DNA of 64,000 bases from Microbacterium sp. ProA8 (lineage in GTDB: Bacteria; Actinomycetota; Actinomycetes; Actinomycetales; Microbacteriaceae): contig NZ_CP157000.1 of assembly GCF_039905635.1 (NCBI RefSeq), positions 1,550,001 to 1,614,000 on the forward strand, given 5' to 3'. How positions within the stretch are numbered: position 1 is the first letter of the stretch; each line of letters opens with the position of its first letter. Of the stretch, positions 61,368 through 64,000 are shown one piece after another. The position numbers and the translations under genes were made by a program. The notes under the pieces were generated by a model. The model saw nothing but the letters and a program-made list of their open reading frames with translations. It did not search any database and was not told the DNA's origin.

Positions 61368-63122
61368 ATGGCAGCGGCCGAGACTCCGAACGACCCGCCC
61401 GCGTGGTGGACCGGCGCCGTCGTCTACCAGATCTATCCGCGCTCGTTCCAGGACTCCGATGGCGACGGCGTCGGCGACCTGCGGGGCGTGCTGCGCCGCA
61501 TCGACCATCTCGTGGAACTCGGCGTCGACGTGGTGTGGTTCTCGCCGATCTACCGCAGTCCGCAGGACGACAACGGCTACGACATCAGCGACTACCGCGA
61601 CGTCGACCCGCTCTTCGGCACACTGGCCGACCTCGACGAGGTCATCGCCGCGCTGCATGAGCGGGGCATCCGCGTCGTGATGGATCTGGTGGTCAATCAC
61701 ACCAGCGACGAGCACCCGTGGTTCGTCGAGTCGCGATCGTCGAAGGACTCCGCCCGGCGCGACTGGTACTGGTGGCGCCCGGCGCGCGAGGGCATGGAGC
61801 CGGGGGCACCCGGCGCCGAGCCGACGAACTGGGCCTCCGCGTTCTCGGGCCCTGCCTGGGAGCTCGACGAGGCGACAGGGGAGTACTACCTGCACCTGTT
61901 CAGCCGCAAGCAGCCCGACCTCAACTGGGAGAACCCCGATGTGCGGGCAGCCGTCTACGACATGATGCGGTGGTGGCTCGACCGCGGCGTCGACGGCTTC
62001 CGGATGGACGTGATCAACTTCATCTCGAAGGTCGTCGGCGAGGACGGATCGCTCGCCGACGGCGTGGTCGTCGAGGGCCGCTTCGGCGACAGCCGTCTCC
62101 AGACGGTCAACGGCCCGCGGCTGCACGAGTTCCTGCAGGAGATGCACCGCGAGGTGTTCGAGGGTCGCCGAGAGGCGCTGCTGCTGGTGGGCGAGACTCC
62201 CGGTGCCACCGTGGAGGACGGCCGCCTGTTCACCGACCCGTCGCGCCTCGAACTCGACATGGTGTTCACGTTCGAGCACGTGCACATCGACCACGGCCCC
62301 GGCGGGCGGTTCGACCTGCAGCCCCTCGACCTGCGAGAGCTCAAGGCCACGATGGCGCGCTGGCAGCACGGGCTCTTCGATGCCGGCTGGAACGCGCTGT
62401 ACTGGGAGAACCACGACCAGCCCCGCAGCGTGTCGCGGTTCGGCGACGACGGGGCGTATCGCCGGGAGTCGGCGACGATGCTCGCCACGGTGCTGCATCT
62501 GCACCGCGGCACGCCGTACGTCTACCAGGGCGAGGAGCTCGGGATGACGAACGCGCACTTCCGTGAGCTCTCGGACTATCGCGACATCGAGTCGCTCCGA
62601 TTTGCGGCCGAGGTGCGCGCCCATGGCCGCTTGACCGACGCGCAGCTGGTCGACGCGCTCGGCAGCGGCAGTCGCGACAACGCCCGCACGCCGGTGCAGT
62701 GGGATGCGACCGCGGCGGCCGGCTTCACGACCGGCGAACCATGGATCGGGGTGAACCCGAACCATGTGACCGTCAATGCCGAGGCCGAGCGTGCGGACGC
62801 GGCATCCGTGTTCCATCACCATCGCCGGCTCATCGCGCTGCGCCACGAGGATCCGGTCGTGCGGCTCGGCGACTTCGCGCTCGTCGCACCGGAGCACCCG
62901 CATGTGTACGCCTTCACCCGATCAGGTGGCGGGCCGACGCTCTTCGTCGCCGGCAACTTCACCGGCGACCCGCAGCAGGTCGAGATCGCCGGCGTCGAAC
63001 CCGACACAGCCGAACTCGTCACCGGCAATTACGACGGCGCCCCCGATGTCGCCGGCGATGTGCTGCGGCTTCGGCCGTGGGAGGCCGTGGTGCTGCGTGC
63101 GGGGGCCGCTCGGCAGGGGTGA
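61368..63122 (+). CDS. GH13 alpha-glucosidase
   Basis: 584-residue family GH13 enzyme of the oligo-1,6-glucosidase/alpha-glucosidase type. WWTGAVVYQIYPRSFQDSDGDGVGDLRGV opens the barrel; conserved regions are VMDLVVNHTSDEHPWF, DGFRMDVINF with nucleophile Asp214, LLVGETPG with acid/base Glu276, and WENHDQPRSVSRFG with Asp350. No signal peptide, so it acts on imported oligosaccharides. TAGTGT (61356-61361) ends 6 nt before the ATG, a leaderless arrangement inside the upstream gene's end. Confidence 0.94.
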   Translation: MAAAETPNDPPAWWTGAVVYQIYPRSFQDSDGDGVGDLRGVLRRIDHLVELGVDVVWFSPIYRSPQDDNGYDISDYRDVDPLFGTLADLDEVIAALHERGIRVVMDLVVNHTSDEHPWFVESRSSKDSARRDWYWWRPAREGMEPGAPGAEPTNWASAFSGPAWELDEATGEYYLHLFSRKQPDLNWENPDVRAAVYDMMRWWLDRGVDGFRMDVINFISKVVGEDGSLADGVVVEGRFGDSRLQTVNGPRLHEFLQEMHREVFEGRREALLLVGETPGATVEDGRLFTDPSRLELDMVFTFEHVHIDHGPGGRFDLQPLDLRELKATMARWQHGLFDAGWNALYWENHDQPRSVSRFGDDGAYRRESATMLATVLHLHRGTPYVYQGEELGMTNAHFRELSDYRDIESLRFAAEVRAHGRLTDAQLVDALGSGSRDNARTPVQWDATAAAGFTTGEPWIGVNPNHVTVNAEAERADAASVFHHHRRLIALRHEDPVVRLGDFALVAPEHPHVYAFTRSGGGPTLFVAGNFTGDPQQVEIAGVEPDTAELVTGNYDGAPDVAGDVLRLRPWEAVVLRAGAARQG

Positions 63123-63133
63123 TCATGGAGGGG

Positions 63134-63163
63134 GAGCGGATGCTGAGTCTTCGGCATCCGCTC
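63134..63163 (+). terminator. hairpin after the glucosidase
   Basis: 10-bp arms GAGCGGATGC (63134-63143) and GCATCCGCTC (63154-63163) with a 10-nt loop, 12 bp after the stop. The right arm contains GGCATCC. Confidence 0.6.
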
Positions 63164-63187
63164 GGGAATAACATCGGTGCGCACGCG

Positions 63188-63216
63188 TTGCACGAGATAC
63201 ATTCATTTGCATAGAT
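63188..63216 (+). promoter_or_regulatory. promoter of the flavin-dependent monooxygenase
   Basis: TTGCAC (63188-63193), 17-bp AT-rich spacer, ATAGAT (63211-63216). Similar to the YceI promoter region at 43173-43202 (shared TTCATT in the spacer and ATAGATnnGCCCGCG). Confidence 0.5.
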
Positions 63217-63263
63217 TCGCCCGCGACGGAGATCCCGCACGGCGAAAGAGCGGAGAAGCGATC

Positions 63264-64000
63264 GTGAGCGACAGCACCACGTGGTCGGGAATGCAGTTCG
63301 GCATCTTCACGGTGAGCGACATCACCCAGGACCCGACGGACGGCACCACGCCCAGTGAGGCCGAGAGGATCCAGGCGACGCTTCGCATCGCCAAGCACGC
63401 CGAAGAGGTGGGCCTCGACGTCTTCGCGCTGGGCGAGCACCACAACCCTCCGTTCTGGTCCTCCTCGCCGACGACGACCCTCGCCTACATCGCCGCGCAG
63501 ACCGAGCGCCTCATCCTCTCGACCGCGACGACCCTCATCACGACGAACGACCCGGTGAAGATCGCCGAGGACTACGCGATGCTCCAGCACGTCTCGGGCG
63601 GTCGCACCGATCTCATGATCGGCCGCGGCAACACCGGCCCGGTGTACCCGTGGTTCGGCAAGGACATCCGCCAGGGCCTGCCCCTCGCGATCGAGAACTA
63701 CAACCTGCTGCACCGCCTGTGGCGCGAGGACGTCGTCGACTGGGAAGGCCAGTTCCGGACGCCCCTGCAGGGCTTCACCTCGACCCCGCGTCCGCTGGAC
63801 GGCGTCGCCCCGTTCGTGTGGCACGGCTCCATCCGCACTCCCGAGATCGCCGAGCAGGCCGCGTACTACGGCGACGGCTTCTTCGCGAACAACATCTTCT
63901 GGCCGAAGGAGCACTACCAGCGCCTGATCCAGCTGTACCGCCAGCGCTACGCGCACTACGGCCACGGCACGCCCGAGCAGGCGATCGTCGGTCTCGGCGG
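63264..64000 (+). CDS. luciferase-like (LLM class) flavin-dependent oxidoreductase, 3' end outside the window
   Basis: First 245 residues of a bacterial-luciferase-like monooxygenase that uses FMN/F420-type flavins. MQFGIFTVSDITQDPTDGTTPSEAERI, GLDVFALGEHHNPPF, TLAYIAAQTERLILSTATTLITTNDPVKIAEDYAMLQHVSGGRTDLMIGRGNTGPVYPWFG are typical. GTG 63264 has GGAG about 8 nt upstream. The frame is open to base 64000, so the gene continues. Substrate unknown. Confidence 0.92.
   Translation, partial: MSDSTTWSGMQFGIFTVSDITQDPTDGTTPSEAERIQATLRIAKHAEEVGLDVFALGEHHNPPFWSSSPTTTLAYIAAQTERLILSTATTLITTNDPVKIAEDYAMLQHVSGGRTDLMIGRGNTGPVYPWFGKDIRQGLPLAIENYNLLHRLWREDVVDWEGQFRTPLQGFTSTPRPLDGVAPFVWHGSIRTPEIAEQAAYYGDGFFANNIFWPKEHYQRLIQLYRQRYAHYGHGTPEQAIVGLG

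Noticed and set aside
60216..62903. 895-residue antisense frame over the hydrolase and glucosidase genes
   Set aside because: Arg/Val/His-rich composition typical of a GC-rich shadow; it covers two genes with intact catalytic motifs.

Overview
The window is a high-GC, tightly packed actinobacterial chromosome segment, most likely from a Microbacterium-like member of the Microbacteriaceae. The support is the actinobacterial gene order nusA-ylxR-infB-rbfA, an IF-2 with a long Ala/Pro/Gly-rich N-terminus, frequent GTG/TTG starts, a DtxR/IdeR-type iron box, and many genes that look leaderless. I see no rRNA, tRNA, CRISPR array, prophage or complete insertion sequence. Two genes are cut by the window: a glycosyltransferase at the left edge (5' end missing) and a flavin-dependent monooxygenase at the right edge (3' end missing).

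Layout. 1-8.7 kb: GT1 glycosyltransferase, LOG-family protein, Tat-exported PhoX-like phosphatase, then on the minus strand an acetate/succinate-type transporter, a flavin-binding stress protein and a DUF1206 membrane protein, followed by a fused HdeD-lipase. 8.7-20.4 kb: information-processing core (nusA, ylxR, infB, rbfA), a mutY-like glycosylase on the minus strand, then a uridine-kinase-like gene, truB and ribF interleaved with small membrane proteins and joined by ATGA/GTGA overlaps. 19.3-23.9 kb: deoxyribonucleoside catabolism (SorC/DeoR-type repressor, deoC, a complete aldehyde dehydrogenase, a half-length aldehyde dehydrogenase). 24-31.4 kb: NRDE protein, coaBC, glycerophosphodiesterase, lipoprotein, SNF2-type helicase, pfkA.

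31.4-32.9 kb is the most unusual part: a solitary AbiEi-like/DUF559 nuclease gene bracketed by three copies of one ~70-90 bp palindrome, with two further hairpins beside it. 32.9-48.5 kb: oligopeptidase B, Pit phosphate transporter with a small partner, metallophosphoesterase, aspartase, DUF4190 protein, FAH hydrolase, PrsW-like protease, FKBP, YceI, a divergent oxidoreductase/AraC pair, two exporters and rpsO. 48.5-57.5 kb: surE with a PfkB kinase, a 2-oxoglutarate oxygenase, a divergent epoxide hydrolase/WYL regulator pair, and the iron-regulated efeUOB operon (permease, periplasmic lipoprotein, Tat-exported peroxidase). 57.5-64 kb: acyltransferase, carboxylesterase, alpha/beta hydrolase, GH13 glucosidase and the cut monooxygenase.

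Three features cut across the window. First, the heptamer GGATGCC/GGCATCC is very frequent on both strands, and inverted pairs of it build several intergenic hairpins, an arrangement reminiscent of DNA-uptake sequences. Second, about eighteen genes have a -10-like hexamer only 6-7 nt before the start codon and no Shine-Dalgarno sequence, so they are probably leaderless. Third, several unrelated families of long imperfect palindromes occupy gene ends; one copy supplies the C-terminal tail of an aldehyde dehydrogenase. All assignments come from reading motifs by eye; no database search was run.
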